Part shown: positions 1 to 12,170 of the stretch, piece by piece
Layout of the letters: the number at the start of each line of letters is the position of its first letter
Position numbering within the stretch: the first letter of the stretch is position 1
Notes under the pieces: generated by a model
Database searches by the model: none
What the model saw: the letters and a program-made list of their open reading frames with translations, nothing else
What the model was told of the DNA's origin: nothing
Program-made: the position numbers and the translations under genes
Assembly (NCBI GenBank): GCA_012838205.1
Contig: DUPR01000014.1
Location: forward strand, 1 to 47,908
Reading direction: 5' to 3'
Source of the DNA: Methanobacterium sp.
Lineage (GTDB): Archaea > Methanobacteriota > Methanobacteria > Methanobacteriales > Methanobacteriaceae
Length of the DNA: 47,908 bases

Positions 1-1
1 A

Positions 2-1417
2 CTACCTGGCAAAGTGGAGATCAGTGGAATCGATCTCCAAGGAAAACCCCTAACAATAGAAATAGAAATGCCTGAATTCTTACAATTATTAACCACAGTC
101 ATCCAGAAGATCAACAAGAACGATCAATCATCTACTAAGCTTATAGATATTTTTAGACCAGCTTCACAGTCTAAAGATCAAATACATGTCGGTACTATTT
201 CGAAATCAGTTTATGTTGATATTGCAGGTAAAGTTCAAAGGTACATGGACCGCAACCTACAAGCACCAGGTTATTCCAGTACTACTGGTCTTGGACCTTA
301 TTTAAGTTATCAGAATTTGATTTATACTTACAGTATTATTTTAGATTCATATAAATCTGCATTGCCTGCGACTGTTGCAGTTAAACCGTGGGATAAGTTC
401 AGTAGGGATCAAGTTGTCCGTGCTGCTGGTACTGTGAAAAATTATGTGGATAATAATCATAAACTTCCAAGTTATGTGACTATCAATGGTGTTCAAGTTG
501 GAATGCCTTCTTTCTTACTAATCTTAACTACCACCATATGCAATATTGAAAACGGTATTGATGAATCAGTTTATCATAACTTTTGCAATCCTGCAAAAAA
601 TTCTCAAGACAACCAAATTAGTGGTGAAATTCCTAAGTCTGTGTATTTTGACATTGCTGGACGTGTGCAAAGATACATGGAACGTAACTGGGTGGCACCC
701 AACTACTCCAGCTATTCCAACTTGGGACGCTACTTAGGATACAACAATCTGGTTTACACTTTCTCCAAAGTAGTGATTGACAGTAATAATAATTTACCAA
801 GCTCAGTTGGTGTGGGACCATGGTGGGGATCTGTTACTTTTTTAGGAAGTACAAGCTATGGTAAAGTTGTAAAGATTGGTCCATTTGGAAATAGAGATTC
901 TGCTACTAAAATAGCATATATAATTGGGGTGCATCCACTAGAATCATCTCCACACAAAGCTCTTTTACAATCAATCAAAGAACTGGATACTTCCCTTAAA
1001 TACTGTTACTATGTTTATCAAGTTACAGTAACTAAAGATGCAGGTAACTATGCAAAAGGACGTATGAATGGTCAATTACTTGCCAAATATCTAGTTGTTC
1101 CAGATATATTAAGAAAAAAGTATACTTTGACAGTTGATGTTCACAACAATGTTGGAAATTGGGCTAAAACTAGATTTATATTCAGCCCAGTTTCAGGTAC
1201 AAAGGCTGAGACAATTGCTAGGACGATCAAAAGTAAGATATCATGGTTATCCTATTTTTATCCTCCTAACCCTACCAGTCTACAGTATGTTACTATTCCC
1301 TTAATTAAAGGGGGAGTTCCTGCTGTAGTCTTTGAAGTTTATTATTATTCCCCTTATGCAACTGTCTATAAGGAGGTTAAGCAATTGGTAGGGGTGGTTG
1401 ATTCTCTTAGTTATTAA
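2..1417 (+). CDS. Pseudomurein-binding-repeat protein with metallopeptidase-like C-terminus (5' partial)
   Basis: Probably a surface protein that holds to the pseudomurein wall and may hydrolyse it. The frame is open to the window edge; GTG at 14 is only the first start-like codon and has no ribosome-binding site, so the true start lies upstream. At least three repeats of pseudomurein-binding type are visible. Two related ones (SVYVDIAGKVQRYMDRN and SVYFDIAGRVQRYMERN, about residues 66-82 and 211-227) flank a third with YVDNNHKLPSYV. The last ~165 residues form a separate domain with GVHPLE and, ~75 residues on, DVHNN. This His/Glu plus His pattern resembles the zinc ligands of M14/AstE-like carboxypeptidases. 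It lacks the layout I would expect of the Cys-His-Asp PeiW/PeiP endoisopeptidases. Repeat call fairly sure; catalytic call is inference. Confidence 0.7.
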   Translation, partial: LPGKVEISGIDLQGKPLTIEIEMPEFLQLLTTVIQKINKNDQSSTKLIDIFRPASQSKDQIHVGTISKSVYVDIAGKVQRYMDRNLQAPGYSSTTGLGPYLSYQNLIYTYSIILDSYKSALPATVAVKPWDKFSRDQVVRAAGTVKNYVDNNHKLPSYVTINGVQVGMPSFLLILTTTICNIENGIDESVYHNFCNPAKNSQDNQISGEIPKSVYFDIAGRVQRYMERNWVAPNYSSYSNLGRYLGYNNLVYTFSKVVIDSNNNLPSSVGVGPWWGSVTFLGSTSYGKVVKIGPFGNRDSATKIAYIIGVHPLESSPHKALLQSIKELDTSLKYCYYVYQVTVTKDAGNYAKGRMNGQLLAKYLVVPDILRKKYTLTVDVHNNVGNWAKTRFIFSPVSGTKAETIARTIKSKISWLSYFYPPNPTSLQYVTIPLIKGGVPAVVFEVYYYSPYATVYKEVKQLVGVVDSLSY

Positions 1418-1434
1418 ACTATTTTAATCAATAA

Positions 1435-1654
1435 ATGAAAATTAGGGTTGTGCTAAAAATGGCAGCAATCCGGACCTGTCCTGAATGTAATCCGAAAAAG
1501 TGAAAATTGTTTATTCCTTACTCTGGAACATGGAAATGCAAAAACTTGTGATTATCAGGGATCTATAGTTGTAAAAGACGATAATATAGAAAAACAGGTT
1601 AAAGAATCCCGAAAAATGCGAAAACTTAGTAAAAAATTATGGAAAGTACATTAA
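1435..1654 (+). pseudogene. Small zinc-ribbon protein, frame broken in an A5 run
   Basis: An ATG at 1435 (or 1459) opens a frame encoding MAAIRTCPECNPKK and stops at 1501. Removing one A from the A5 run at 1495-1499 joins it to an open frame that runs to a stop at 1652. The joined product is 65-73 residues with CPEC, ENC and AKTC cysteines and a Lys/Arg-rich tail. The cysteine pattern suggests a small metal ribbon. No clear Shine-Dalgarno site is seen. Either a decayed gene or a one-base sequencing insertion; family not recognised. Confidence 0.35.
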
Positions 1655-1719
1655 ATATTATCATTTTTACTATTTTATCATAAAGATTAAGTTTATTTCT
1701 CAATTCTTAAGAATAATGG

Positions 1720-3129
1720 TTAGGAAGAAATACTTTCATCAACAAATTTTTTTAAATCTTTAATAGAATCTTTAACAATATCTGGGGCTGGACCACCCAC
1801 AACTTTTCTGCTTTTAATAATCTCCACTGGATCTAGAGCTTTATTTACAATTTTCTCATCTATTTTCAGTGGGTTTCCTGAGATTTCCTGTGAAATTTCA
1901 TCTAAAAACTGGGCATCCATATCCTCAGCTCGCATACCCTTATCAAGAGCAATGCTCACAGCTCTTCCCACTATCTGGTGGGCGGTTCTGAAGGGTAGTT
2001 TTCCTTCCCTGACCATAAGATCAGCTAGTTCAGTGGCTGCTGAAAAATTGGCCCGTGCCAGTTCTTCACCCCGAACACCATTAAACTCTGCGGATGCTAA
2101 CATCTCCCTGGTAATATTCAGTGTAGAGTGTAATGTGTCGGTTGCTTTCCATAAATGGGGTGTTACTTCCTGTAAATCTCGGTTGTAGCTCTGGGGTAAT
2201 GATTTAATAATAGTAAGAATGGTGACTAACTCACCGTTTAAAAGGGCGGTTTTTGCTCTTACAATCTCTGCTACATCAGGATTCTTTTTTTGAGGCATTA
2301 TAGATGATGTTGATGAGAATTCATCCCCTAATTCCACCATTTGAAACTCATAACTGCTCCATATAATGAGTTCCTCTGATATCTTGGATAAGGTGGTCCC
2401 CAGCATGGTCAAGGCAAATACAGTTTCGGCTATGAAATCCCGGCTACTAACTCCATCAATAGAATTTTCCATAGGACCTTTAAAACCAAGTAATTCTGCA
2501 GTGCGCTCCCGATTAATGGGAAAACTAGTAGTAGTAAGTGCTGCTGATCCTAATGGGCAAAAATCCATCCTATTATAGGAGTCATGAATTCTCTCATAAT
2601 CTCTTTTCAATGCTTGAGCATGGGAGAGCAGATGATGGGCAAAGGTGGTGGGCTGGGCATGTTGAAGGTGGGTGTAGCCCACCATAACGGTGTCCACATA
2701 TTTTTCAGCCATCTGGATGATAATTTGAATAAAAAGAAGTAAATCTTTCTTTATACTATTAATTTCTTCTTTCAATGCTATTTTAAGGTCGGTGGCTACT
2801 TGGTCGTTGCGTGACTTGGCAGTGTGCATGAAACCAGCATCAGGACCAATTTTACTGGTCACATAGTTTTCAACAGCCATATGAATATCTTCAACAGCTG
2901 AATCTAGTTTCAGGGCTTCAATACCTTCTTTTTCAAGTTCTTTCAGTGCTTTGAGGATTTTTTTCCCTATTTCCAGGGGAATGATCTCCTGTTCCATGAG
3001 CATGGTGGTGTGGGCTTGGTTGCAACGAATATCTGCCTGGAAGATGCGGACATCAAAACCTAGGGAAGATGTGAAATCGGCAACCTCTTTTTCCATTTTC
3101 CCTTTAAGTCTTCCAGAACGGAGATCCAA
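1720..3129 (-). CDS. argH: Argininosuccinate lyase
   Basis: Last step of arginine synthesis: splits argininosuccinate into arginine and fumarate, as a cytoplasmic homotetramer. The 469-residue length is normal. Family signatures in order: SRNDQVATD near residue 106, [11 protein letters not shown] near 155, and the fumarase/lyase signature [10 protein letters not shown] near 280, which holds the catalytic Ser loop. The start is TTG at 3129, preceded by AAGGAGTGA with about 7 nt spacing; no better ATG lies nearby. It is the last gene of the minus-strand run that begins with Rpo7, 25 bp after S27ae. ArgD is encoded 28 kb away at 31154-32338, so arginine genes are scattered. Confident. Confidence 0.96.
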   Translation of the reverse strand: MDLRSGRLKGKMEKEVADFTSSLGFDVRIFQADIRCNQAHTTMLMEQEIIPLEIGKKILKALKELEKEGIEALKLDSAVEDIHMAVENYVTSKIGPDAGFMHTAKSRNDQVATDLKIALKEEINSIKKDLLLFIQIIIQMAEKYVDTVMVGYTHLQHAQPTTFAHHLLSHAQALKRDYERIHDSYNRMDFCPLGSAALTTTSFPINRERTAELLGFKGPMENSIDGVSSRDFIAETVFALTMLGTTLSKISEELIIWSSYEFQMVELGDEFSSTSSIMPQKKNPDVAEIVRAKTALLNGELVTILTIIKSLPQSYNRDLQEVTPHLWKATDTLHSTLNITREMLASAEFNGVRGEELARANFSAATELADLMVREGKLPFRTAHQIVGRAVSIALDKGMRAEDMDAQFLDEISQEISGNPLKIDEKIVNKALDPVEIIKSRKVVGGPAPDIVKDSIKDLKKFVDESISS

Positions 3130-3154
3130 AAAAAATCACTCCTTAAAATGATGA

Positions 3155-3310
3155 TTATTCTTTACCTTTCCATTGGGTGTAACCGCATTTTCCACAGGCG
3201 TAACGGTCTCCGTGATCTGCCATGAAAACACCGTGGGAGCAACGCACACATTCAGGGTTTTTGCGGATGATCTTATTATCTTTAACTTCGTATAATTCGA
3301 ATTTCTTCAT
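3155..3310 (-). CDS. rps27ae: Ribosomal protein S27ae
   Basis: Small-subunit ribosomal protein, archaeal/eukaryotic type, 51 residues, without the ubiquitin fusion of eukaryotes. Starts MKKFELYEVKDNKIIRKN and carries a four-cysteine zinc ribbon: CVRC near residue 21 and CGKC near residue 39, with GYTQWKG after it, as expected for the family. ATG at 3310 is preceded by CAGGAGGACAGATCA, a strong ribosome-binding site. It lies 33 bp downstream of S24e in the same run, the usual archaeal pairing. Confidence 0.93.
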   Translation of the reverse strand: MKKFELYEVKDNKIIRKNPECVRCSHGVFMADHGDRYACGKCGYTQWKGKE

Positions 3311-3343
3311 TGATCTGTCCTCCTGATTTTTAAGTGATTTAAA

Positions 3344-3652
<309 letters not shown>

Positions 3653-3664
3653 GATATTGTCTCC

Positions 3665-4171
3665 TTATCTTTCCTCTAATTTATCTTTAAACTTTTTAAC
3701 TTTATCTATTACTTTATCAACTTCACAAACCACTAAACCTTCACCAGGTTGTCCGTATAGAACCAGAGAACCGGAAGGGGCTGTTAATATGCAGGGAAGA
3801 ACTGCCAGATCTTCTTCACCATCAACCCGGATTACAACATGGAATCCTGATTTAATCAGTGGAAAGGACTTTTTGATGGTTTCTTGCAATTGGTCGGTTA
3901 TAACTCCAGGGGGGTTTTCAGCATTTAATGTTACATTGTCATAGGTTATTTCATAGTTTGCCGGTTTTCTCTCGACAATGTTATCAATAATTCCCAAGTG
4001 TGGTATTAATCCTACTTTCAGGAGGTTGTGGGTGGTTACATCGCCCACGGATATCAATAATTCTTGTTTATATTTTGATTTCAGGAAATCTTCAACTTTA
4101 TCTAGGGATGAGTAGAGATCTCCTATTGGTTTTTTTAATTCTGAACGTAAGTTTTCTTGCAGTATTAGCAC
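3665..4171 (-). CDS. GTP-dependent dephospho-CoA kinase (DUF359)
   Basis: Last step of archaeal CoA synthesis: phosphorylates 3'-dephospho-CoA with GTP; unrelated to bacterial CoaE. The 168-residue size fits the DUF359 family, whose activity is established for a Thermococcus member. Family motifs: VGDVTTHNL near residue 43, [18 protein letters not shown] near 86, [11 protein letters not shown] near 115 and YGQPGEG near 138. The start is GTG at 4171, overlapping the stop of spt4 by one base (TAGTG), so translation is likely coupled. It sits between transcription and ribosomal protein genes, a common euryarchaeal arrangement. Confidence 0.88.
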   Translation of the reverse strand: MLILQENLRSELKKPIGDLYSSLDKVEDFLKSKYKQELLISVGDVTTHNLLKVGLIPHLGIIDNIVERKPANYEITYDNVTLNAENPPGVITDQLQETIKKSFPLIKSGFHVVIRVDGEEDLAVLPCILTAPSGSLVLYGQPGEGLVVCEVDKVIDKVKKFKDKLEER

Positions 4172-4353
4172 TAGCGAACCCTCAGAGCATATTCTCCAGG
4201 TAATGTGATCTGTAGTTCTTGGGCAATGGGTGAATTTTCAGGGTCTACGATAATCAGAAAACCACTCCAGTTTTTGGAAGTGGCCATATTACAGACTGCG
4301 CATCTATCTTCTTCCATGAGTCGGTGGCATTGGGTGCATGCTTTGATGGCCAT
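4171..4353 (-). CDS. spt4: Transcription elongation factor Spt4 (RpoE'')
   Basis: Small zinc protein that pairs with Spt5 and binds the RNA polymerase clamp to raise processivity. 60 residues; zinc cysteines at 6, 9, 18 and 21 (CTQC and CAVC), followed by the conserved [17 protein letters not shown] at 4353 follows the Rpo7 stop with no gap, and its AAGGAGAAA site lies inside the end of the Rpo7 gene. Its partner spt5 is not in this window. Confidence 0.93.
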   Translation of the reverse strand: MAIKACTQCHRLMEEDRCAVCNMATSKNWSGFLIIVDPENSPIAQELQITLPGEYALRVR

Positions 4354-4941
4354 TTATTTTTTCTCCTTTTTACCTTTTTTTGGTTTTTTACTTTTTTTCT
4401 CTTTTTCTTTTTCAATCCATTCTACCCGTCCCAAGTTGGGTTGTCTCATGGTGAGGCCAATTTTTGTTTCTTTTGAAGATTTACCCTTCAGACTAAGGGC
4501 CACGATCCTTGCACGAACTCGGTTACCCTCTTCCAAAGTTTTTTTGGATTCTTTTCCAATTAAAGCTCCTCTTTTTCCATCATAGTTTATGTAATCGTCA
4601 GTAACTTGTGATACGTGCACCAAACCGTCCATTGGCCCTATACGTATGAAAGCACCAAATTCAGTTACTTCAATAACTTCTCCTTCCACAATTTCGTGCA
4701 GTTCTGGTTTGAAGAAAAGTGCAGTGAATACTACTTCATGGTAGGCAGCTCCGTCACCCATTATGACTTTACCCACCCCAATTTCTTTAATGTCTTTAAC
4801 GGTAACCATTAATCCCATTTTCTTATCAATTTTGCCAACGTAGGTTTCATTTATTATTTCACTGGCCACCTCATTTAGAGGTTCATTGAAACGGTTTGGT
4901 GGGATTCTTACCGTGTCATTTATTTCGGATATTAAATACAA
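4354..4941 (-). CDS. rpoE: RNA polymerase subunit Rpo7 (RpoE')
   Basis: Stalk subunit of archaeal RNA polymerase; forms the Rpo4/7 heterodimer that contacts RNA and helps open promoters. N-terminal domain (~1-80) of Rpb7 type, beginning [15 protein letters not shown]. It is followed by an S1/OB domain (~82-175) with [20 protein letters not shown] and the VHVSQV motif. The last ~20 residues are almost all Lys/Glu. 195 residues, normal length. It is the first gene of the run Rpo7-Spt4-dephospho-CoA kinase-S24e-S27ae-ArgH, starting 31 bp upstream of the ppa stop on the same strand. Confidence 0.94.
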   Translation of the reverse strand: MYLISEINDTVRIPPNRFNEPLNEVASEIINETYVGKIDKKMGLMVTVKDIKEIGVGKVIMGDGAAYHEVVFTALFFKPELHEIVEGEVIEVTEFGAFIRIGPMDGLVHVSQVTDDYINYDGKRGALIGKESKKTLEEGNRVRARIVALSLKGKSSKETKIGLTMRQPNLGRVEWIEKEKEKKSKKPKKGKKEKK

Positions 4942-4972
4942 ACAAATCCCTCATATTATCATTTTTTAATTA

Positions 4973-5494
4973 TTAAAGTTCCTGATAAAGTTTAACAGAG
5001 TGCATTATAGCTTCTTTAGCCTTGGATGCATTTTCCCATCCTAAAACCTCAGTTTTTTTCCCTTCTAATGTTTTGTATTCTGTAAAAAAGTGGGCTATTT
5101 CGTCAAGTAATGATTGAGGCACATCTTTGATGTCTTTCACATCTTTATACCGTGGGTCTTCCACTGGCACTGCTAGGATCTTGTCATCTTGGTCTCCGCC
5201 ATCGATCATACGCATCATTCCAATGGGTCTGGATTCAATCACGCATCCAGGGAAGGTTGGCTGATCCATGATCACCATGATATCTGTGGGGTCCCCGTCA
5301 TCGTATAGAGTTTGGGGTATAATACCATATTCGGCAGGATAATGGAATGGGGAATAGAGCACCCGGTCCAGGGCGAATGATTCCATGTCTTTATCATACT
5401 CATACTTGTTTCGGGATCCTTTGGGTATTTCTATAACTGCATATACCACTTCAGGAGCTGATGGCCCAGTTTTTATGTCCTTCCAGAGATTCAT
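4973..5494 (-). CDS. ppa: Inorganic pyrophosphatase, family I
   Basis: Soluble Mg-dependent enzyme that hydrolyses pyrophosphate and so pulls biosynthetic reactions forward. Signatures: [15 protein letters not shown] with substrate Lys/Arg residues, the metal-binding [10 protein letters not shown] near residue 62, and [15 protein letters not shown] place the start at ATG 5494 ([11 protein letters not shown], 173 residues) because GGAGG at 5504-5508 lies 9 nt upstream. An in-frame ATG at 5512 would put this site inside the gene. Flanked by a 160-bp AT-rich gap on its upstream side, so it probably has its own promoter. Confidence 0.94.
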   Translation of the reverse strand: MNLWKDIKTGPSAPEVVYAVIEIPKGSRNKYEYDKDMESFALDRVLYSPFHYPAEYGIIPQTLYDDGDPTDIMVIMDQPTFPGCVIESRPIGMMRMIDGGDQDDKILAVPVEDPRYKDVKDIKDVPQSLLDEIAHFFTEYKTLEGKKTEVLGWENASKAKEAIMHSVKLYQEL

Positions 5495-5654
5495 GCTTGA
5501 TTTCCTCCACATAAAAAATTGATAATATTTTGAAAGTAAATGTCTAATATTATGACTTTAGTAATTTATTTATTTTTCATGATTTTATTTGATAATCACT
5601 AAGTAAAAGTGACTTTAAACAGAAATGTTCATTTTGGCAGTGTTACCACTCAAA

Positions 5655-6041
5655 TTAAATGTTAAGATGTCCATCCACAGCCAAGTATCGTCGTTGGCGT
5701 AAGTAAACAACTGTGATTCCTTTCTTCCTTGCCTTAATTCTTAAGTCACGATCATTGGTGCACAGAACACGGGATATGCGGAGCAAGGCGTCATCCACCA
5801 TTTCTCCCTTTAAAAGTGATACTTTTTTCAGTTTAAAAGGAGGGGATTTAGCTATTTTAAGAGCTATCGAAGCCGCTATCTTGTTTTTCCCTTTACTTCT
5901 TTTTTTAATCTTTTCCAACTCATACATAACTGGTGAAGGAACATAGAGATGGTATGATGGTAATGTACGCTCCAGTTCTTCGATTAGATCCAGTGAAAAC
6001 TGGGCGGACATCATAAAAAATTTGCGTCTAAGACTGCCTCT

Positions 6042-6058
<17 letters not shown>
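5655..6058 (-). CDS. Fcf1/Utp24-like PIN-domain protein, frame broken near the N-terminus
   Basis: PIN-fold protein of the Fcf1 type, a family of ribosome-processing nucleases. The continuous frame 5655-6014 lacks the first catalytic Asp. Reading from ATG 6058 gives [14 protein letters not shown], carrying the PIN motif LDxNF, then stops at 6011. A single extra T in the T6 run (6015-6020), or a -1 ribosomal shift there, yields ...[13 protein letters not shown], the expected continuous domain of ~134 residues. ATG 6058 has GGTGGAGG about 10 nt upstream; ATG 6014 has none. The gene overlaps the 3' end of eif2g by 17 bp. Later acidic motifs VDDALLRI and [10 protein letters not shown] are intact. 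Sequencing indel, mutation and recoding are all possible. Confidence 0.75.
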
Positions 6059-7279
<1,221 letters not shown>

Positions 7280-7286
7280 ATTATCT

Positions 7287-7664
7287 TTACTCATCACTGT
7301 TTAGAAGATCTTCTATTGATTTAGAGCCTTTTTTCACCACTATGGTGTTAATTTGGACTATGTCATCGGATATTGTGTTTCCACGAACGGTTTTTCTTCT
7401 TCTCTGACCTTTTCGACTTGGTTTAAATCCGATTCCTCCTGAAAGGAGGCTTTTCATTCTTCGAGATCCTTCAACATCTTTTTTCATGGGAAAACCGTTT
7501 TTATCGCTTCCTCCAGTTATGCAAAGAGTGTATCCTGCAAGGCCCATTGGTGCAGCGTCGAATTCTTCGCCAATTTTCATTCCTACTAATCTTTTGGATG
7601 CAGCGGCTTCCACTTCCAATTGATGGCTGTTTTCGCCTTGGGAAATAATTAATTTAAATGCCAA
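7287..7664 (-). CDS. rps6e: Ribosomal protein S6e
   Basis: Small-subunit ribosomal protein of archaeal/eukaryotic type, 125 residues, the short archaeal form without the eukaryotic phosphorylated tail. Recognised by GMKIGEEFDA, ITGGSDKNGFPMKKDV and the basic GFKPSRKGQRRRKTVRGNTI. ATG at 7664 has a GGAGGAGATATAT site upstream. Its location directly before aIF2-gamma is conserved in many euryarchaea. Confidence 0.94.
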   Translation of the reverse strand: MAFKLIISQGENSHQLEVEAAASKRLVGMKIGEEFDAAPMGLAGYTLCITGGSDKNGFPMKKDVEGSRRMKSLLSGGIGFKPSRKGQRRRKTVRGNTISDDIVQINTIVVKKGSKSIEDLLNSDE

Positions 7665-7765
7665 TATATCTCCTCCATCTTATTTTTGGTGTTTTAGTTT
7701 CATATTATTTATCGTTTTCCATCTATTGATGATGATTGAATATAATTATAGCTAAATCGGACTTA

Positions 7766-9544
7766 TCAGTAAATTCCCCAGTTTGATTCATTTTTCCTTT
7801 TAATATCCACGGTTTCTTGGAGTGTTTCGTTTTCATCATCACTGAGATCAGATTTCATTTCTTTTTCCAAGATTTCAAAATGTTTTTCAGGGATATCCAC
7901 ATATAAAACATCGCCTTCATCTAAATTACGGCCGAAGACTCCGTCTTTTATCGCCATAGCTACTTTCTGTCCTTTGGATATTGATGGCAAGTTGTCTCCT
8001 TTATCTTGCATACTCTCAACTACGCCTACTCGTTGTCCGTCCTTGTTTATAAGACCATAACCTTTTTTAACACTTCCACTGAGAACTTCGATGCCGGCTA
8101 TGGCTGGTTTACTCTGTCTGAAAACTAGTTTTGGTATGATTCGCAGTTTTCCAGGTTTTATAATGGCAGCAAACCATTCATTTTTCTTGTGTTCGCGAAT
8201 TTCTTGAATCCATTCTTGGTAATCTTCAGTTAACTGGTATATTACATCGGCAGAGAATATTTTAACAGCAGTGTTTTTATTTTCCTCGGAAGCCGAAGGC
8301 AGTACTTTAACATTAAAGGCAATGATCACCCCAGATAGTTCATCTTCCTGCATTACTATGGATGCGTCAATAACATCTCTACGGGAAACATCACCAATGT
8401 CTGCGGCACGAATTGGAACTTTCATGTCGCGCAACATATTTACTAGTGCTTCAAGGGATCCTAAGGTGTCTGCTTTAACTATAACTCCTAATTCATCAGT
8501 ATCTATTTTTATGTTCTCTATTTCATGTAATATATCTTTTTTAACTTCTTCCAAGTTTCCTCTTACCACTCGAAGGGGAGAGCCTGATAGGACATTGTCA
8601 ATGTTAGGGGCAACGATCTTGATACCGGCTGCTGCAACTACTTCATCCACCTTCTCAAAACGTTTTTTTGCTTCTCGAATTTCTTCTAATGCCTTTGGCT
8701 TTAGAAGTGATCTTATTTTAGTGGTTATAACATTTTCAGGAGTGGTTAGGACAATCGTGTCCTTATGACGGATTATACCATCATACACAACAGCATCAAT
8801 TGTGGTTCCCAGTCCAACTTCTTCTTTCACTTCAAGAATTGTTCCTTTGGCAGGGGAATCCATTTCTATCTGCAATTGTTCTTTAAGATACTGTTGAGCC
8901 AGTCCTAAGAGCATTGTTAATAGTTCTGCTATTCCTTCACCACTTTTCGCGCTGATGGGGATAATACTTACTTGTCGGGCGAAGTTTTCAACCCGATCAA
9001 ATCTTTCAGATTCGAAACCTTCTTGGTGTAGTATTCCAACCAACTCATAAATTTGATTATCCAGCACGTTCTGGACGTTAGAGGGTTGTTTGGGGTAAGT
9101 TTGAGAGAAAGATTCACCTGGGTGTGGTTGCCATCCATATATTTTATCAATCTTGTTGGCGGCCACTACAAAAGGGGTTTTATACATTTTCAGGATGTTC
9201 AATGCTTCGTAGGTCTGAGGTTTGAATCCTTCATTTAAATCAACTATGAGGATTGCTAAATCAGCAAGGGCACCCCCTCTTTTACGTAGGGTGGTGAAAG
9301 CTTCATGCCCTGGGGTGTCTATGAAAAACAGGCCCGGGATGGTTTCTTTGATTTCAAGTTTATCCAAGAAAGCTCCACAGATGTTATCAATAACTTCCAT
9401 GGGGATTTCAGTAGCCCCTATGTGTTGAGTTATTCCACCTGCTTCCTTCTGGGCTATGGCACTGCCTCGGATGAAATCTAACAGTGTTGTCTTTCCATGG
9501 TCAACATGACCAAGAACAGATACAATAGGTGATCTTATCTTCAA
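7766..9544 (-). CDS. infB: Translation initiation factor aIF5B (IF-2)
   Basis: GTPase that promotes subunit joining and initiator tRNA placement. G1 GHVDHGKTT near residue 12, switch [10 protein letters not shown] near 37, G3 DTPGHEAF near 76, G4 NKIDK near 130, SAKSGEG near 198, followed by the beta-barrel, linker and C-terminal barrel domains. 592 residues with no intein insertion. Start TTG at 9544 preceded by GCGGAGGACTAGC. It lies 132 bp downstream of ndk; this gap and the 101-bp gap to S6e leave operon limits open. Confidence 0.96.
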   Translation of the reverse strand: MKIRSPIVSVLGHVDHGKTTLLDFIRGSAIAQKEAGGITQHIGATEIPMEVIDNICGAFLDKLEIKETIPGLFFIDTPGHEAFTTLRKRGGALADLAILIVDLNEGFKPQTYEALNILKMYKTPFVVAANKIDKIYGWQPHPGESFSQTYPKQPSNVQNVLDNQIYELVGILHQEGFESERFDRVENFARQVSIIPISAKSGEGIAELLTMLLGLAQQYLKEQLQIEMDSPAKGTILEVKEEVGLGTTIDAVVYDGIIRHKDTIVLTTPENVITTKIRSLLKPKALEEIREAKKRFEKVDEVVAAAGIKIVAPNIDNVLSGSPLRVVRGNLEEVKKDILHEIENIKIDTDELGVIVKADTLGSLEALVNMLRDMKVPIRAADIGDVSRRDVIDASIVMQEDELSGVIIAFNVKVLPSASEENKNTAVKIFSADVIYQLTEDYQEWIQEIREHKKNEWFAAIIKPGKLRIIPKLVFRQSKPAIAGIEVLSGSVKKGYGLINKDGQRVGVVESMQDKGDNLPSISKGQKVAMAIKDGVFGRNLDEGDVLYVDIPEKHFEILEKEMKSDLSDDENETLQETVDIKRKNESNWGIY

Positions 9545-9676
9545 GCTAGTCCTCCGCCCTTAAAAAGTATGAGGGAATAAAAATTAAGTTCCCTGTTTGT
9601 TAATTGGATTTATTGTTTTTGTATTGTATGATTAATTCATCTTTGATGATTAAGATGATGATGTTTCTCAAAAAGT

Positions 9677-10135
9677 TTATGGTTCTTCGTATACCATTTC
9701 CTGGTCAGGAAGCTGATACTCGCAGATTTCATCATCTTTGAAAAACAGTGCAATTTCCCTTTCAGCTGATTCTGGTGAATCAGAAGCATGAACAATATTT
9801 CTACCGGTTTGAATGGCAAAATCGCCACGGATTGTACCTAAGTCTGCTTCTTTAGGATTTGTTGCTCCCACCATCTTCCTGATTAGGTTGATACATTCAT
9901 CTCCTTCTATAACCATGGCCAGAACCGGCCCAGAAGTAATGTAATCAACCAGATCACCAAAGAAAGGTTTGGTGTTGTGTTCAGCATAGTGTTCTTCAGC
10001 TTGTTTGCGGGGAATGACCATCATTTTCGCTGCCAAAATTTGCAAGCCCCGGTCTTCGAAGCGGGTTAATATCTTCCCGGTTAACCTACGCAGAACTGCA
10101 TCAGGTTTCAACATTACAAAACTTTTTTCATTCAT
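9677..10135 (-). CDS. ndk: Nucleoside diphosphate kinase
   Basis: Balances nucleoside triphosphates by phosphate transfer through a phospho-His. The active-site signature [16 protein letters not shown] contains the catalytic His near residue 117; KPDAVLRR near residue 9 and [10 protein letters not shown] near 103 are also family motifs. 152 residues. ATG at 10135 overlaps the stop of L24e as ATGA, so translation is probably coupled. The L7Ae-S28e-L24e-Ndk order is a conserved archaeal string. Confidence 0.96.
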   Translation of the reverse strand: MNEKSFVMLKPDAVLRRLTGKILTRFEDRGLQILAAKMMVIPRKQAEEHYAEHNTKPFFGDLVDYITSGPVLAMVIEGDECINLIRKMVGATNPKEADLGTIRGDFAIQTGRNIVHASDSPESAEREIALFFKDDEICEYQLPDQEMVYEEP

Positions 10136-10293
10136 TTTTTAACCCATTTAACCTTTCTGGAAACTCTACCGAGTTTAATACGATTTTTTTCACATTTACT
10201 GCTGCAGAAAAGATATATAGTACCGTCTTTTTTGACATACATAGTTCCAGTACCCTCTTGTATCTGTTCTCCACAGAATGAACATGTTCTCAT
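10132..10293 (-). CDS. rpl24e: Ribosomal protein L24e
   Basis: Large-subunit ribosomal protein of archaeal/eukaryotic type, 53 residues. Four-cysteine zinc finger: CSFC at 4-7 and CSSKC at 30-34, with [17 protein letters not shown] between them and a basic tail. It begins at ATG 10293, 20 bp after S28e, and ends at 10132 with TGA overlapping the ndk start by four bases. Confidence 0.94.
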   Translation of the reverse strand: MRTCSFCGEQIQEGTGTMYVKKDGTIYLFCSSKCEKNRIKLGRVSRKVKWVKK

Positions 10294-10313
10294 ATTCTGT
10301 CACCTTATATATT

Positions 10314-10520
<207 letters not shown>

Positions 10521-10564
10521 TTAATCACCTTTGTGTGTGAGAAGGGCTATGCCCTAATAAATAA

Positions 10565-10938
<374 letters not shown>

Positions 10939-10940
10939 AA

Positions 10941-11702
<762 letters not shown>

Positions 11703-11731
11703 AAAAAAGAAAATAAAAAAGGAAGGTTAAC

Positions 11732-11741
<10 letters not shown>
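11703..11741 (-). terminator. Stem-loop plus U-rich tract ending the histone gene
   Basis: On the minus strand AAGGTTA (11741-11735), loop TAAGT, TAACCTT (11729-11723), then CC and a T-rich tract (TTTTTTATTTTCTTTTTT). The stop codon of the histone gene lies in the loop. Archaeal terminators need mainly the U-tract; the stem may protect the 3' end of an abundant mRNA. Confidence 0.55.
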
Positions 11742-11952
<211 letters not shown>

Positions 11953-11987
11953 AGTATATTTGTTAATATACACTGTTGCTGTACTCC

Positions 11988-12000
11988 TATATATATGTAT
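11988..12000 (-). promoter_or_regulatory. TATA box of the histone gene
   Basis: Minus strand reads ATACATATATATA, 53-65 bp upstream of the histone start, giving an expected transcription start near 11962-11966 and a leader of about 30 nt. Upstream at 12046-12101 lie a hairpin (TGTCAAGAT with ATCTTGGGACA) and a direct repeat TATGATCTTGG at 12061 and 12091, possible control elements or the 3' end of thrC. Confidence 0.55.
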
Positions 12001-12170
12001 CGTTAAAAATACGGATTATTTGGTGATCCATATGGTATTGGGGCATGTCAAGATAATCCCTATGATCTTGGGACACCACATCACGAATTATATGATCTTG
12101 GCTCATGAAGAAAAAATTGGGATATAGAAATAGTCCAGATTTTTTCCCAAAAAATAGGGGGCAAACTCCA

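Noticed and set aside
7766..9544. Possible intein in aIF5B
   Set aside because: The protein is 592 residues with continuous G motifs; no intein block or splicing residues are visible.
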